Of a stretch of DNA of 64,000 nucleotides, positions 44,574 to 57,103 are shown one piece after another (the stretch's first letter is position 1; every line of letters begins with the position of its first letter). The position numbers and the translations under genes are program-made. Source of the stretch: Flaccisagitta enflata (lineage: Eukaryota > Chaetognatha > Sagittoidea > Aphragmophora); contig OZ231126.1 of the NCBI GenBank assembly GCA_965153355.1, forward strand, positions 30,318,001-30,382,000, given 5' to 3'. The notes under the pieces were generated by a model. It was not told the DNA's origin. It saw nothing but the letters and a program-made list of their open reading frames with translations, and searched no databases.

Positions 44574-44712
44574 CAAGGCCGGATACACGGCCGCCAGTTG
44601 CGGACAGTTGGGCAAGGGCAGAAATTCGCGTTTTCACAACTCGATCATTACCGACGGACCAACGGACAGACGGACAAAACCTCTTATAGAGTTTCGTGTC
44701 CGCAACTATAAA
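44574..44712 (+). mobile_element. H-family element, GTTGCG type
   Basis: CAAGGCCGGATACACGGCC, 5' block AGTTGCGGACA at 44596-44606, GGACCAACGGACAGACGGAC, CCTCTTATAGAG, hairpin GTTTCGTGTCCGCAAC at 44691-44706. One left-arm base has changed; the 5' block still equals the complement of loop plus right arm. Confidence 0.9.
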
Positions 44713-44786
44713 CATATATCTTGAATATATCACTATATGCCAGAAAAATAAACGAACAAACAACTAAATGAATGAATAAAACAAAA

Positions 44787-44850
44787 ATCCCTGTGTTCTA
44801 CAGGACTTCATCCCCTTTCAGGGCCGCTGCCCCTGCTCCCTCTCACTCAA
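44787..44850. mobile_element. C-family right-end fragment
   Basis: CCTGTGTTCTACAGGACTTC, ATCCCCTTTCAGGGCCGCTG, CCCCTGCTCCCTCTCACTC. Confidence 0.7.
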
Positions 44851-44872
44851 ACATTTGCACCACCGACCAAAA

Positions 44873-45090
44873 CAAGGCCGGATACACGGATACACGGCAA
44901 TCCAGTCAAGGACGGTTGGGCAGCAGCAATAATGCAAACAAGGCCGGATACACGGCAATCCAGTCGCGGACGGTTTGGCAGGAGCAGTAATGCGAAAACC
45001 GATCGCAATTTAGAAATGTGACGGACGGACCGACGGACGGACGGACCGACCGACACGGCAAGGTGTAGAGTCGCGTGTCCGCGACTAAGA
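44873..45090 (+). mobile_element. H-family element with reiterated 5' end
   Basis: Two consecutive 5' ends: CAAGGCC at 44873, with TACACGGATACACGGC and CAGTCAAGGACGG, and at 44939, with 5' block AGTCGCGGAC at 44962-44971. (GGAC)n and hairpin GTCGCGTGTCCGCGAC at 45070-45085 follow, then TAAGAA. The 66-bp spacing equals one 5' terminal segment. Confidence 0.88.
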
Positions 45091-45180
45091 ACGCTTGCAA
45101 TTTAAAAACATTATGGACGGTCCGACGGACCAACTGACACGGCACACAAGAGTGCGGAGTCGCGTATCCGCGACTGAAAA
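45091..45180 (+). mobile_element. Reiterated H-family 3' end
   Basis: GATTGCAATTTAAAAA-like lead (CGCTTGCAATTTAAAAACAT against CGATCGCAATTTAGAAATGT before it), GGAC repeats, GTGCGGA and hairpin GTCGCGTATCCGCGAC at 45159-45174. A tandem copy of the preceding 3' end with a changed loop. Confidence 0.82.
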
Positions 45181-45264
45181 AACGTAAATGGACATGAGAA
45201 GGAAATTAGATATAAATGGTTTGATAAGATTCATCAGCTATGGCCAGCTATGGCGCTATAAATA

Positions 45265-45272
45265 CACACACA

Positions 45273-45352
<80 letters not shown>
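45265..45352. repeat. (CA)n microsatellite
   Basis: About 85 bp. Confidence 0.97.
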
Positions 45353-45354
<2 letters not shown>

Positions 45355-45454
45355 CAGAAAGCAAAACAAACTTATTATTGGTGGTCTCAATGACATAAGA
45401 TGCCCTGTAGTTACCTTTGTCTTATCTAAGATCAAAAGCCTACATTTCAGTAAG

Positions 45455-45511
45455 ACTGCCAACAGACCAACCGACAGACAGATATACCAACTCTATTCAC
45501 GCGACTAAAAA
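45455..45511 (+). mobile_element. H-family 3' fragment
   Basis: CAACAGACCAACCGACAGAC followed by TTCACGCGACTAAAAAG; left stem arm lost. Confidence 0.5.
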
Positions 45512-45574
45512 GAAAAAGAAGAAGGTGACAACAAAGAAGAACCAGTGGCTGTCGCCAATACTGTGGATCGCGAT

Positions 45575-45815
45575 GTTTTATTTTTTGTTTTTTTTTATTA
45601 TTTTTTTTTCTATAAATTTTTTTCACTTTTTGTTTTTTTTTTTTTTTTTGCATTTTCTTTTTTATTTTGATTTTTTTATTTTTTCACATTTTCAAATTTT
45701 AAATTTTTATTTTGTTATTTTTTCACTTTTTCATTTTTTTGTTTTTTCATTTTTTCACTTTTTTATTTTTTTTACTTTATTTCTTTTTACTTTTCATTTT
45801 CTACTTTTTTAAACA
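45575..45815. repeat. T-rich low-complexity tract
   Basis: TTTTTCATTTTTTCACTTTT-like units; no gene. Confidence 0.8.
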
Positions 45816-45941
45816 TTTCATAACATGCATTAATACATACAAAATTCAAATCTGAAATTTAGATAAAAAAAACTCTGAACTATAAGTGAATTGCTAAATT
45901 TGGTGAGCATTTCAAGTTCCATGGTATTCAATAGCTGAAAT

Positions 45942-45942
<1 letters not shown>

Positions 45943-46003
<61 letters not shown>

Positions 46004-46008
46004 TCTCT

Positions 46009-46071
<63 letters not shown>

Positions 46072-46072
46072 C
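45943..46072. repeat. (CT)n with (CTCTTT)n core
   Basis: About 130 bp. Confidence 0.95.
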
Positions 46073-46229
46073 GTGGTTGAAAAAAAAATCAAGCAGTGGG
46101 AAAAAAACAAAAGGCAAATTGAGATAAAGTTTAAGACATCTGGTGGATGAATTAAGACAAACTTAAACAAGACAGGTGAGGATATTTTTGAGATAGAAAA
46201 AAGTTTTGGGATAAAAAAAATATGATCGA

Positions 46230-46410
46230 TGATTGTTATTGATGATGAGGTGGAAAAAACAAAAGATTGACATAGAGATAAGTAGAGACATCTTGAAAGA
46301 GAAAAGATAAAACAAACAAAAGACTAAGGTGAGGAAACATTCTGGGGATGTAAAAAATGAATGAATGATATAGATAAAACAAAAGATTTACATATAAGTG
46401 GAAACATCTT
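46230..46410. repeat. Outlying units of the 47.4-48.8 kb tandem family
   Basis: GAAAAAACAAAAGATT, GGTGAGGAAACATTCTGGGG and ATAAAACAAAAGA words as in the main array. Confidence 0.6.
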
Positions 46411-46422
46411 AAAAAAAAAAAA

Positions 46423-46615
46423 CAAGGTGGATACAAAGCTGCAGTCGCATGCGGGTGGGCAGGGGCCATACTGAGGTCACCTGACCATTTTACTTCAGAG
46501 TAGTGAGGTCAAAGAAATAAAATCATAAAAAAAAAGTAAAGTTTGACAACCAGTAAACAACTGACCGTGACATCGGACAAAGCGGGTTGTAGAGTTGCGT
46601 GCACGCGACTAAAAA
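46423..46615 (+). mobile_element. H-family element, GTCGCG type
   Basis: CAAGGTGGATACAAAGC start, 5' block AGTCGCATGC at 46443-46452, GAGGTCACCTGACCATTT middle, degenerate GAC repeats, GGGTTGTAGAG, hairpin GTTGCGTGCACGCGAC at 46594-46609 (one T-G pair), TAAAAAG. Confidence 0.88.
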
Positions 46616-46773
46616 GTAACACAAACAAAAGACTAAGGTGAGGATACATTCTTCAAGGATTTTGATTGCATTTTTACCTTTGTCAAATGTCACTTTTACT
46701 ATTTGAAGAGAAAAAATGGCAAAAAAAAACATTTTATTGATTTTAGCCTTTTTGTAAAATTACTATGATTTTT

Positions 46774-47240
46774 AAAGGCAATAGTACTACAAAAATAGGC
46801 TAAACTAGCTATACTAGAATTATCTAGATTATCAAATCTCCACTAGGACAGGTGTGCACTAATACTTTACCATCATTACAAGCAACATTTCTAAAAAATA
46901 TGCAGCATAAAATTTGCAACAGGGTCCCAAAGGAAACTCAACAGATTTTCAATGCATTTTTCTAGTACCAATATATTAATCTATTTATTTTTTATTAATA
47001 CTATTATTCTAAAGGCAATAATTACTACAAAAATAGGCTAAACTAGCTATACTAGAATTATCTAGATTATCAAATCTCCACTAGGACAGGTGTGTACTAC
47101 TACTGAACTATCATTACAAGCAATATTTCCAAAAATATGCAGCATAAAATTTGCAACTGGGTCCCAAAGGAAACTCAACAGATTTTCAATGCATTTTACT
47201 AGTACTATAATGGTAATCTATCTATTTTTAAAAATACAGT
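46774..47240. repeat. 237-bp tandem duplication
   Basis: AAAGGCAATA, AATAGGCTAAACTAGC, ATCAAATCTCCACTAGGACA, GTCCCAAAGGAAACTCAACA occur twice, starting 46774 and 47011. Few differences. Confidence 0.9.
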
Positions 47241-47314
47241 AGATGTTAAGATTAAGAGTATATTTTTGTTATTTCTCTAAATACACTCATTGACCTCTGT
47301 CATACAACTGATTG

Positions 47315-47438
47315 ATACTGTACGTTCCCGTTAAGTGGCGTACACGGCCAGGCCACTTGACAACACTCAGAATAACACTGTATGTTTCCGTTAAGTGGCG
47401 TACACAGCCAGGCCACTTGACAACACTCAGAATAACAG
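47315..47438. repeat. Two-unit tandem repeat, about 63 bp
   Basis: GTTAAGTGGCGTACACGGCC, AGGCCACTTGACAACACTCA repeated once with two changes. Each unit contains the pair AAGTGGC/GCCACTT, so it can fold. Confidence 0.85.
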
Positions 47439-47439
47439 A

Positions 47440-48832
47440 ATATGATTGATGGTGAGGATGAAAAAACAAAATATTTACGTAAAGATAAGTGGAGACAATT
47501 TGAAAGAAAAAAGATAAAACAAACAAAAGACTGAGGTGAGCACATTCTGGGGATGAAAAAAATAATAAATGATATAGAGGAAACAAAAGATTTACAAGAT
47601 TTACAAGTTCTGCTGAGTAAGGACATCCATTGAGAGAAAAAAAGACTATTACAAAGAAAAGATTGTGGTGAGTGAAGACACACTTTTGGGATGAAAGAAA
47701 TTGTTAGGAAATGGTGATTAAGGACATTCTTTAAAAGAAAAACAAAAGACTATCAAAGAAAAAAGATCTGGTGAGTGAGGACATCTATTGAGACAAAAAA
47801 AAAGACTGCAACAAACAAAAGATTGTGATGAGTGAGGATACACTTTTGCGATGAAAAAAATTCTTTGGGATTAGTGAGTGAAGAGATTCTTTGAAGGGAA
47901 AAACAAAAGACTATAGGAGAAAAAAGATCTGGTGAGGGAGGACTTCTATTGAGAAAAAAAAAAAGACTACTACAAACAAAAGTTGTTGTGAGTGAAGACA
48001 TTGTGAGTGAAGACAGACTTTTTGGATAAAAAAAAATCCATGGGAAATGATGAGTGAGGACCTTCTTTGAAGAAGAAAACAAAAGACTATCGAAGAAATA
48101 AGATCTGGTGAGTGAGGACATCTATTGAGAGAAAAAAAAGACTGCAACAAACAAAAGATTGTAGTGAGTGAGGACATATTTTTGGGATGAAAAAAATTCT
48201 AATGAATAGTGAGTGAGGATATTCTTTGAACATAAAAACAAAAGGCTATTAAAGAAAAAGGGTCTGGTGAGTGAGGACAGCTACTGAGAGAAAAACAAGA
48301 CTACTTCAAACATGAGATTGTAATGAGTGAGGACAAACTTTTTGGATAGAAAAAAAATTATTAGGAAATAATGAGTGAAGACATTTTTTGAAAATAAAAA
48401 CAAAAGGCTATCAAAGAAAAAGGGTCTTGTGAGTGAGGACATCCATAAGAGAAAAAAAACACTACTACAAACAAAAAATTGTGGTTAGTGAGGACACACT
48501 TTTGGGATAAAAAAAATCCTTTGAAAGAAGAAAACAAAGACTATCAAAGAAAAAAGTCTGCTAAGTGAGGACATCTATTGAGAAAAAAGACTACTACACA
48601 AAAAAGATTGTGGTGAGTGAGGACACACTTTTGGGAAGAAAAAAATCCTTAAAAATGGTGAGTGAGGACATTCTTTGAAGAAAAACAAAAGACTATCAAA
48701 GAAAAAGGGTCTGGTGAAGAATTTGCTGAGGACATCTATTGAGAAAAAAAAGACTACTACAAACAAAAGATAGTCGTGAGTGAGGACACACTTTTGGGAT
48801 GAAAAAAATCTTTAGGATATGGTGAGTGAGCC
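47440..48832. repeat. 160-175 bp tandem array
   Basis: TCTGGTGAGTGAGGACATCT-like words recur near 47766, 47929, 48104, 48262, 48424, 48558 and 48708. Between them lie GACTACTACAAACAAAAGAT, GAGGACACACTTTTGGGATG and GAGGACATTCTTTGAAG. About eight degenerate units. Minus-strand open frames here are repeat by-products. The right edge passes directly into the C-rich start of duplication copy B. Confidence 0.88.
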
Positions 48833-48900
48833 TCCCAACCCCTCCCCCCCACGCCTCCCACACCCCTACGCCTCCCCACCCCTCCCCCCGCCTCATCCTC

Positions 48901-49531
48901 ATAAAGAGACATGAAGGGACTTGGAGAGACATGGAGAGATATGGAGAAACATGTAGAGATATGGAGAGACATGTAGAGACATGAGGAAACATAAGGAGAC
49001 ATAAGAAGACATACATATAGAGACATGAAGAGATATATGAGACATACGAGACAAAAGAGACATAGAGACCTAAGAGATACAAGAGACATAAGAGATACAA
49101 GAGACATAATAGATATAAGAGATATAAGAGATACGAGATATAAGAGATATAAGAGGCATAAGAGACAAAGGAGACATATGAGACTATAGGAGACATAAGA
49201 GACATACAGGAGACATATAGGAGACAAAAGAGACAACGAGACATAAGAGACATAAGAGACATGAGAGACCTAAGATACATAAGAGAAATAAGAGACATAA
49301 CAGATATAAGAGACATATAGGAGACATAAGAGACATATAGGAGACAAAAGAGACAAAGAGACAAAAGAGATGAAAGAGATGAAAGAGACATAAGAAATAT
49401 AAGAGACATGAAGAGAAATAAAGAGAAAACCTTAAAAATCGCATTTAAAAATTTTCGCATTTCGGACAGACCGACAGACCTACCTACCTACCAAGGGACA
49501 CACCTTCTTATATAGATGCGAGGACGCATCT
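48901..49531 (+). mobile_element. 5'-truncated H element, GATGCG type (copy B)
   Basis: AGAGACATAA minisatellite 48901-49430, CCTACCTACCTACCAAGGG, then hairpin GATGCGAGGACGCATC at 49515-49530 and TAAAAAG. The CAAGGCC end seen in copy A is missing here because the duplication starts inside the element. Confidence 0.88.
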
Positions 49532-49697
49532 AAAAAGAGTATTTTTGCAAAAAAGAGGTTCACTTTGGCAAGCTCTATCTCCTAAACAGTTTGAGATACA
49601 GACCTGGGGTCGGTCTGGAATAAAAGAAAATTCAAAATTCTTTAAAATCAATTGAACAAATAAATTTTGAATTAATTTTTTGTGTCTCTTCTACTCA

Positions 49698-49750
49698 GCT
49701 ACAAAAGGGTGCGGCTTTTTTTTTTATTCGCGTAGTACTACTCAACGGCC
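49698..49750. other. Junction sequence differing from copy A
   Basis: Copy A has about 65 bp (27380-27447) and copy B about 50 bp of unrelated sequence here. The B version includes TTATTCGCGTAGTACTACTC, which resembles a decayed H hairpin. Confidence 0.5.
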
Positions 49751-49800
49751 TATCCATTGAATCACGAACTCTGGGCTGGAAATTAGGCCAGTTAAGGCCC

Positions 49801-50419
49801 ATTCCACTGAAGCACGACCTCGTGCTTCAGTGGAATTGGAATTCGTGCTTCAGTGGATTGACTTATGACATCTTTTTGCACTGCAATTGACCTTTTTTCA
49901 TGCTGCAATGAAATAAAAAGTTAAGTTTTTTTATTTGATAGGTTTGATTTCTTTTAATTCAGAATTGTTTTTTTCTTTTCTTTTTCTAAAGTATCTTCTA
50001 TGAATATCTTTATATTTTTTTTTATTTCAATTTTTCCTTCTCTTTTATCATAAAATCTTTTCCTAAACATATTCTTCTTTTTCTTTTCTTTTTTTTTTGA
50101 AGGAAAAAAAGTTTTCTTACATGTTATTGCTTTTTTTTTTAAATGATAAAAACTAAAATGTAAAAAAATGTTTTTTTTTATATCAAAATTCTCAAGGAGA
50201 AAAAGGGAGAGATGAAAAGAAATAGAGGAGACAGAGAGAGAGATGGAAAGAAAAGAGGGGATTCCTTGATTCCTTCAAATAAAAGCCTTAAAAAAATCAC
50301 TTTCTTTATTTTTTCTATTGTGACAAAATAAGTTACTCCCAATTCCACTGAAGCTCGAATTGCAAATGGCACTAGTTATTCTTCATTCCACTGAAGCACT
50401 AGGCTGTGCTTCAGTGGAA
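49801..50419. mobile_element. TTCCACTGAAGCAC hairpin-bounded block (copy B)
   Basis: As at 27501-28123, with small indels in the T-rich interior. Confidence 0.65.
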
Positions 50420-50754
50420 ATAATTCTAACTTTAGCACGAATTTCGTGATTCAGAGGATGCCCCCTACTCAACACTATCTAAAATAAGGACAAGAGCCTT
50501 TGGAGCTCTTACTGGTGTTCAATCCGGACCCATCACCACTATCCTTTAAATTTCTGAAAGAAACATTCCCTCTTATATCTTACAAACAAAATTGTAGATT
50601 CTTTTCAAAAGAATACAGATGAGCACTTTTAATCCTGTCTTTACACGACACATGCCATCATTAGGATGATTATTATGTCATATTTTCTTTCCACAGAAAT
50701 ATGAAATATTCCCAACAGATCACAAATAAAATGATTGGAAAACTTTATGAGAAA

Positions 50755-50975
50755 AGAATGAATGAATGAATGAATGAATAAATGAATGATTGAATGAATG
50801 AATAAATGAATGAATGAATGAATGAATGAATGAATGAATGAATGAATGTGAATGAATGAATGAATATGAATGAATTAATGAATGAATGAATGAATGAATA
50901 TGAATGAATGAATGAATGAATGAATGAATGAATGAATGAATGAATGAATGGATGAATGAATGAATGAATGAAAGT
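50755..50975. repeat. (AATG)n microsatellite (copy B)
   Basis: About 220 bp; interruptions TGTGAATG and GAATTAATG differ from copy A. Confidence 0.96.
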
Positions 50976-51810
50976 ATGAACAAAGGAACATATGAATTCA
51001 TCAGTCTTCAACCTAATCTACTTTTCTAATAAAAACAATCCACGAAACTATTTCTTAACGATTTCACGTATCAAGAAGAAATGAAAATGAAACAGATCGT
51101 CGAAATTATAATTTGCATAATAAGATCGGAACACCAAAGAAGTTTTTGCGCCATAACTCTATAATTCAATTGTCTCTCATCAGGAACACATTCTTCAAAA
51201 AAGAGGGTTGTAACTCTGAGAACTGAGAATACGGACACACGCCTCTCAGCCCGCCTCCGAGAGAATAAGAGACAAAGAAGAGAAGAAGGGGAGAAAAAGC
51301 GTGCTCAGCCTTAGCCCCGGGCAACGAAGAATATAAAGAGGAATGTGAATTTTTCAAAGTAATTATCATTTCTTTCTTAAGATGATTTTTTTTCTTTCTC
51401 TTGTCACCCGTCTAACAACTCTCTCTAACAACTTTTGTTTCATTCTCTTGGATATCTTTTTAGTCGAAGAAGAAGTAGTTTTGGACTGAGATATAGTCTC
51501 ATTGACAAAAAAAGAAAAAAAAATCTTTTTTCCCACAATCATTCATTTGAACAAAACCCCTGAGCAGAATCAAAGGTGGAAAGCGGGTTTTGGAGGCCTG
51601 TAAAAGAAGTTTTGAATTCTCTGTTGGGAAATAATTTTTTGGAATTTAATGATCTATGGCCGAAATGATGAGTTTGTAATTACAGCAACAAATCATGAAT
51701 TAAGGGAAGATAACTGCAAGACAAAGAAAAGAAAAACAGAATAGGAGAAAATGAAGAAAAAGATAGACATGACTTGCTATTGAGAGAAAGGCATAACGAT
51801 AATAAACTCA

Positions 51811-52041
<231 letters not shown>

Positions 52042-52290
52042 TTGGTTGGAATCAGAACGTCTTTGACTTGGTTCAATCTTAACACGATGTCTTGAGAACA
52101 TGAGAAATCTAGAAAGGAGATGCTAAAAGAATCGGATAATAAGAAGAAAGGCTACTATAAAATGACAGAAAGAAGAGAGAGAGAGAGAGAGAGAGGGAGA
52201 GAGTAAGAGTAAGAGAACTTTGCATGTGCACACACACAAACACGCATGCAGACGTACAGACATAACACATTCATAATTGCTCGATGATCA

Positions 52291-52481
52291 ATTTTTAGTC
52301 GCGTGCTACGCGACTCTACACCTCGGTTTGTCCGTCGGTCGGTTGGTTAGTTGGTCACACTTTACTTTTTTTTATGTTTTTTATTCTTTGACTGTACTGC
52401 TCCTGCCCAAATGCTCTGGTGACCTCAAATATTCCCTGCCCACCCGCACGCGACTGGGGTAGCCGTGTATCCGGCCTTGTT
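52291..52481 (-). mobile_element. H-family element (copy B of 29932-30122)
   Basis: Same ends, hairpin GTCGCGTGCTACGCGAC at 52298-52314, and middle; no visible difference from copy A. Confidence 0.93.
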
Positions 52482-53044
52482 ATCTGTTTTTATGCTTTTT
52501 CATGTTTGTGTTTTTGTACTTTGACCTTTGTTTGTATCTTGTTCCCTTTGTCCTACACTTCATGTGTGAACAAATGGCATGAATATATCAGTAATATCAC
52601 ACCCATCAGTCATCATATACGCGTAGTCATAGACTGAAACAGGAAGGACGGGAGACACAGCTGAGATGGTAAAAGAGAGAACATGAGGCAGATACATTGG
52701 GCAGATACATGTGCCTACTCACGTGCGAATACGCGGGGGCAGCGACGCAAAAGCTGCCCAAAAATGATTGAAGTCGGGCAAAATTTAAAGGCAAAATCTA
52801 AAGGCAAAATCTACAGACAAAATTTACAGGCAAAATGTACAAGAAAAATGTACAGGAAAAATCTACTTACCAACGAACCGGCAAGCATACACCCTCGCTC
52901 ACACGCGTCTTAAAAACGGCAGAATCATCAATAACATATATTTCAAATTGGTTAAAGGTTGTTTACATGTACCTTACGGCCGTTTAGATTTGCGTTGAAA
53001 CACGTTTTATAAGTTTAAATGGTGTCGGTGAAAATTTTCGCATC

Positions 53045-54025
53045 TAACCTTGGCGTCATAAAAAATGGCGGATTTTTAAAAACTATTTTAACCATCTTAA
53101 TTTAAGAGAAACTAAAAAAAATCGGTGATGGTTGGAAAGCTCTTTGAAAGATCTTTCATTTGAGTCGTGTCTGGACATAGTAACTCAAACCGTTTAGAAA
53201 TTACAGTGATTCAAAGAAAACCTCCATTTTCTTACCCTTACGGTGTGTCATTAAAAAAAGTCTGCTAATGATTTCATTATTACCAAAATGATAGAAGATT
53301 TTGTCCGATTGCCTTCATATTTTTAGTGATGTCTAGATTGTGTGTCTACTGATACCGGTTCAATTTTTGTGAGAATTGGAAATTTTTTATTTTCTATGGT
53401 TTTTGCATGTTCTTTTACCAACCCTCATTCAAATTCTTGAAAAATGATGCAATTTCAAAAAAAAACTTGTTTATTTCTGAATTATTTGAGCTCACACCCA
53501 GTTTACTTCTTTGGGAGAGGGCCCTAGATATAGAACTTTGAAAGCACTCTTAAAACTCTCATAGATTTTTCACAATTTTAACCATATATTCATGAACAAA
53601 ACGCTCAATAAAATCCAATCACTGATTCTCTCAAACCACAGTTTTGCAAACCAACATTAAAATCTTTCGCATGGTGAAAATGATAGTAAAAGTTGTCCGA
53701 TTTGGATGAAATTTTAGGAGCTGTTAAAGGCAGGTATGTTGTACCACCATATCAAATTTTATCTTAATCGGATAAGGTTAAGTACGGTTTTTAAGAGATT
53801 ATGTTTAAGTTATGATCGCTGACACACCGTAAGGGTGAAAAAAGAGTAGTGTTTTTCAAATTGATGTAGCTTCTAAACCATTTGAGCGACCATGTTGCGA
53901 CACGACTCAAATGAAAGATCTTTCGAAGAGCTTTCTAGACATCATCAATTTTCTTTAGTTTCTCTCAAATTAAGTTTGTTAAAATAGGTTTTAAAAATCC
54001 GCCATTTTTTATGACGCCAAGGTTA
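53045..54025. mobile_element. Foldback element (copy B of 30686-31672)
   Basis: The right terminus reads CCGCCATTTTTTATGACGCC then AAGGTTA, an almost exact complement of the left terminus over more than 30 bp. Copy A has an AGG insertion and other changes there. Either A decayed or B was repaired. Confidence 0.8.
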
Positions 54026-54520
54026 ATAGAAATCACGGAAAATGTTTTTGATTCGTTGTAAAACAAATTGCTTAAAAAAGAGAAGAGAAAAAAATAGATT
54101 CATAGCGGGACAGAAAAAAAAATCTTACTTCAATCTTCGGCAATTTTTTAACATCCTTTTTAGTGGCGAGTCACGACTCAATAAACGGCTTTGTTTGTTC
54201 GTCCGTCCATCCGTGGATCCAACTGTGGATACGTCCGTTTATCTGTCCCTAACGCACGGGTCCAATAGTGAAGAAAGTCAAATTTGTGTCAATAAAAGGG
54301 TTTGGAAATGGGGAAGGAAATCAAAGGCGGAGAAAAGAGAGAGAGAGAGAAAAAAAGGGGAAAACATAACTTCTGGCAGTACCAAATCATAAAGACTGAT
54401 TAGAAAAACTTCAATTACACTGTTTTGTTGCTTTATCGGGAAAAAAATCGTAGATTTTAAAATACGACTCAACGCTTCGCGGGAAACAAAATCAAAGGAG
54501 GGAGGAGGGGAAAATAAAAA

Positions 54521-54775
54521 ATGACTCAATTTTATACAGCCCTGAAAAGCAAGTTAAATGATTTGAAACGTTACAACGATTTGGTTAACAACATGATCGA
54601 TGCTGATTTGTCACTTTACGCTTTACGAGCATCTCATTTATTCCGGTTTGGTGCTTTTTTTTCCTATTTTATCGTACCACTCTCCCTTGAACAGTCGGAC
54701 GGAGGTAAAAACAGACGGAACACAAAACGAATGAAAGGACGCATCGAAAAAGTAGCAGTCAATGAATATCGATAA
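54521..54775 (+). CDS. Candidate 84-residue protein, intact only in copy B
   Basis: Frame from ATG at 54521, in AAAAAATGACT context, to TAA. N-terminal half is polar and amphipathic (MTQFYTALKSKLNDLKRYND, then LVNNMIDADLSLYALRAS). Then a hydrophobic stretch (HLFRFGAFFSYFIVPLSL, about residues 40-57) and a basic tail (KNRRNTKRMKGRIEK). Composition is not repeat-like. In copy A the frame is cut at codon 41 by a block swap. A GT-containing GAAAATAAGTAAGGTTTGT follows at 54835-54853 and could be a donor site. No family recognised; a chance frame is quite possible. Confidence 0.25.
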   Translation: MTQFYTALKSKLNDLKRYNDLVNNMIDADLSLYALRASHLFRFGAFFSYFIVPLSLEQSDGGKNRRNTKRMKGRIEKVAVNEYR

Positions 54776-55052
54776 TTGAAGTGAAAAAAATCCTCTTGGC
54801 GAAATGGACTTCCTACTTTTATTTATGGAGAGGCGAAAATAAGTAAGGTTTGTGAAATAAAAAGGTAAAAAAAATATCCCGTTCCTGATATTTTTCTTTT
54901 CCTTTTTTTTAATTGGAAATCATGAATTCTAGACTTAGAAAAACAAACAATGATTTTCTGCAGATTTTTTTCTGGCGGGATTAGAAAACCGTCGACTTTG
55001 TGAAAGGAAAGATGATCCAGTCTTCTTCATCAGAAATTTCCTTCCTTCCCTT

Positions 55053-55160
55053 CTTCTTCTTCTTCTTCTTCTTCTTCTTCTTCTTCTTCTTCTTCTTCTT
55101 CTTCTTCTTCTTCTTCTTCTTCTTCTTCTTCTTCTTCTTCTTCTTTTTCTTCTTCTTTTT
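55053..55160. repeat. (CTT)n tract
   Basis: About 108 bp, part of the block unique to copy B (54641-55776). Confidence 0.97.
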
Positions 55161-55244
55161 TCATCCATTTTTCCTCTTTAACCTTTTCTCCTTCACCTTC
55201 TTCGTTTTCTTCTTCATTTTCTCGTCCTATTCTTCCCCCTTTTC

Positions 55245-55430
55245 TTCTTCTTTGTTTTCTTCTTCTTCTTCTCCTTCTTCTTCTTCTTCTTCTTCTTCTT
55301 CTTCTTCTTCTTCTTCTTCTTCTTCTTCTTCTTCTTCATCTTTTTCTTCTTTTTCTTTTTCTTTTTCTTTTTCTTTTTCTCTTTCTTTTTCTTCTTCATC
55401 TTCTTTATTACTTTTCTTCTTTTTCCTCTT
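55245..55430. repeat. (CTT)n/(CTTTTT)n tract
   Basis: Two blocks, (CTT)n to 55335 and (CTTTTT)n at 55345-55395. Confidence 0.95.
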
Positions 55431-55773
55431 AATCTTTCTATTTGTTTTTTTCAACCAGACTTAAAAAAATGAACGAAAGCAATGTAATTAACTGATGAAC
55501 TTGAGAAGAAATCAAATATCTTTTTTTAATCATATAATCAATCTTCGCCTTACATCCCATAGATCTAATCCAATCATCTGATCATCCATTCATCTAGTAG
55601 TTGATCTTCGTATTTAATCCCAGAGATCTCCATTCCAATCTTCAATCAATTAGAAAATCAAATTGATTTTTAATTTAAACTTTAAACAAGGTATATTAAC
55701 CGAGGAATAGGAATTCTTGAAATAAATGGTATGATTCATGTTTAATTATAGTCGAATAGATCCATGAAATGAC

Positions 55774-55820
<47 letters not shown>

Positions 55821-55879
55821 AGATTGGAAATGACGTTTCCGGCATTTTTCCTTAAAAACGACAAACGGATCATTCTTTC

Positions 55880-56139
55880 TTTTTAGTCACGTACTACGCG
55901 ACTTAACATCCCTCTATATCTGTCAGTCAGTTGGATGGTCAGTCGGATGGTAACACTTTGTTTTTTGCCGTTTACGGGCGGTTTTTGCAATACGGCTTCT
56001 GCCGAAATGCTTGGATAGCCTTTTTTTTATCACTGCCCCTACCCATCCGTACGCAACTAGGGCAGCTGTTTATCCGGCCTTGTTTATCACTGCTCCTACC
56101 TATCCGTGAGCGACTAGGGCAGCTGTGTATCCGGCCATA
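55880..56139 (-). mobile_element. H-family element with two tandem 5' ends (copy B)
   Basis: As at 33608-33982, but only two 57-bp 5' units (starts 56026 and 56083). Hairpin GTCACGTACTACGCGAC at 55886-55902. The loss or gain of exactly two units separates the duplicates. Confidence 0.9.
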
Positions 56140-56893
56140 TTCTCTCCAAAATGTATGATGACATCTTTTTGCGTACATTGAAGACAAAGCATCGATTTCT
56201 CAACAAGACCACAAAAAGTATCGGTAACGGATTATTATTAAAAACGTAGCTAGCTAGCTATTTCCTTTAGATTTCCTTAGGAAATAGGCTACGTTTTTAA
56301 CAATGACCTGTTGTCTTCTTCTGCATTTATACAACTTCTTCGACAATTGATGCGCCCTTACGGCCAAATTAGTCGGTCAGTTACATAAATTGGGCGCCCA
56401 AGAACAGTTTTCTATACCTTACCACAATGACCAAAATTTGTATCATCACCCTTGCTCTATGCGCAGTGCCCATAGGTGGGAAACAATAGGCTAGTACGAG
56501 TTGCTTTCAACGTGATAATGTTGTAAAAAAATTACCCATTCAATTCCACCTACAAAAATGCGGTAGTTAAACCGGTACCTTGAAATCTGTGAAAGTGGGA
56601 GTTAATGGTTACATTGTCAAGTGTCAAAAGTCAATTGTCAGTTGTCAATGGTCAATTGTCAATTTTCCCACTGGCTCTTGTCGTAAAACGGACATCTTTG
56701 CGTCATTGAATAAAATCTAGGCAAAAGTTCAATAACTACCTCATTGTACAAATGTTGGTTTGGATCTGATGTCCCCAACCACCCGCTGGGAATCAGCTCT
56801 CAGGTCGTTTCGTTCATACCGGAATGCTGAATCGATTTCATTCATCTATAATCATCTCTGAGTCCTGATTATCATTGTTCAAAATTCAAGTGA

Positions 56894-57103
56894 TTGTTAT
56901 CATCCCGTTCCTGTCATTGTACTTGTCATTTAGCTAAATTCAAGTCAGTTAACCGTGATCAGGATTTCGGTTGTCACTTGTCATTCCATTTGATGACACG
57001 CGACTTTTGTACATGTTATGATTGTCATATCAATGAGAAGTCGTACGCGCGATTCAATGTCAGGAAGTGTATGCACACTGTTTTTTTTTCCAAAATCTTT
57101 TAA
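56894..57103 (+). CDS. Small His/Cys-rich ORF, doubtful (copy B)
   Basis: Partner of 35532-35741, 69 codons, all Cys retained, Lys in place of Glu near the C-terminus. Confidence 0.15.
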   Translation: MLSSRSCHCTCHLAKFKSVNRDQDFGCHLSFHLMTRDFCTCYDCHINEKSYARFNVRKCMHTVFFSKIF

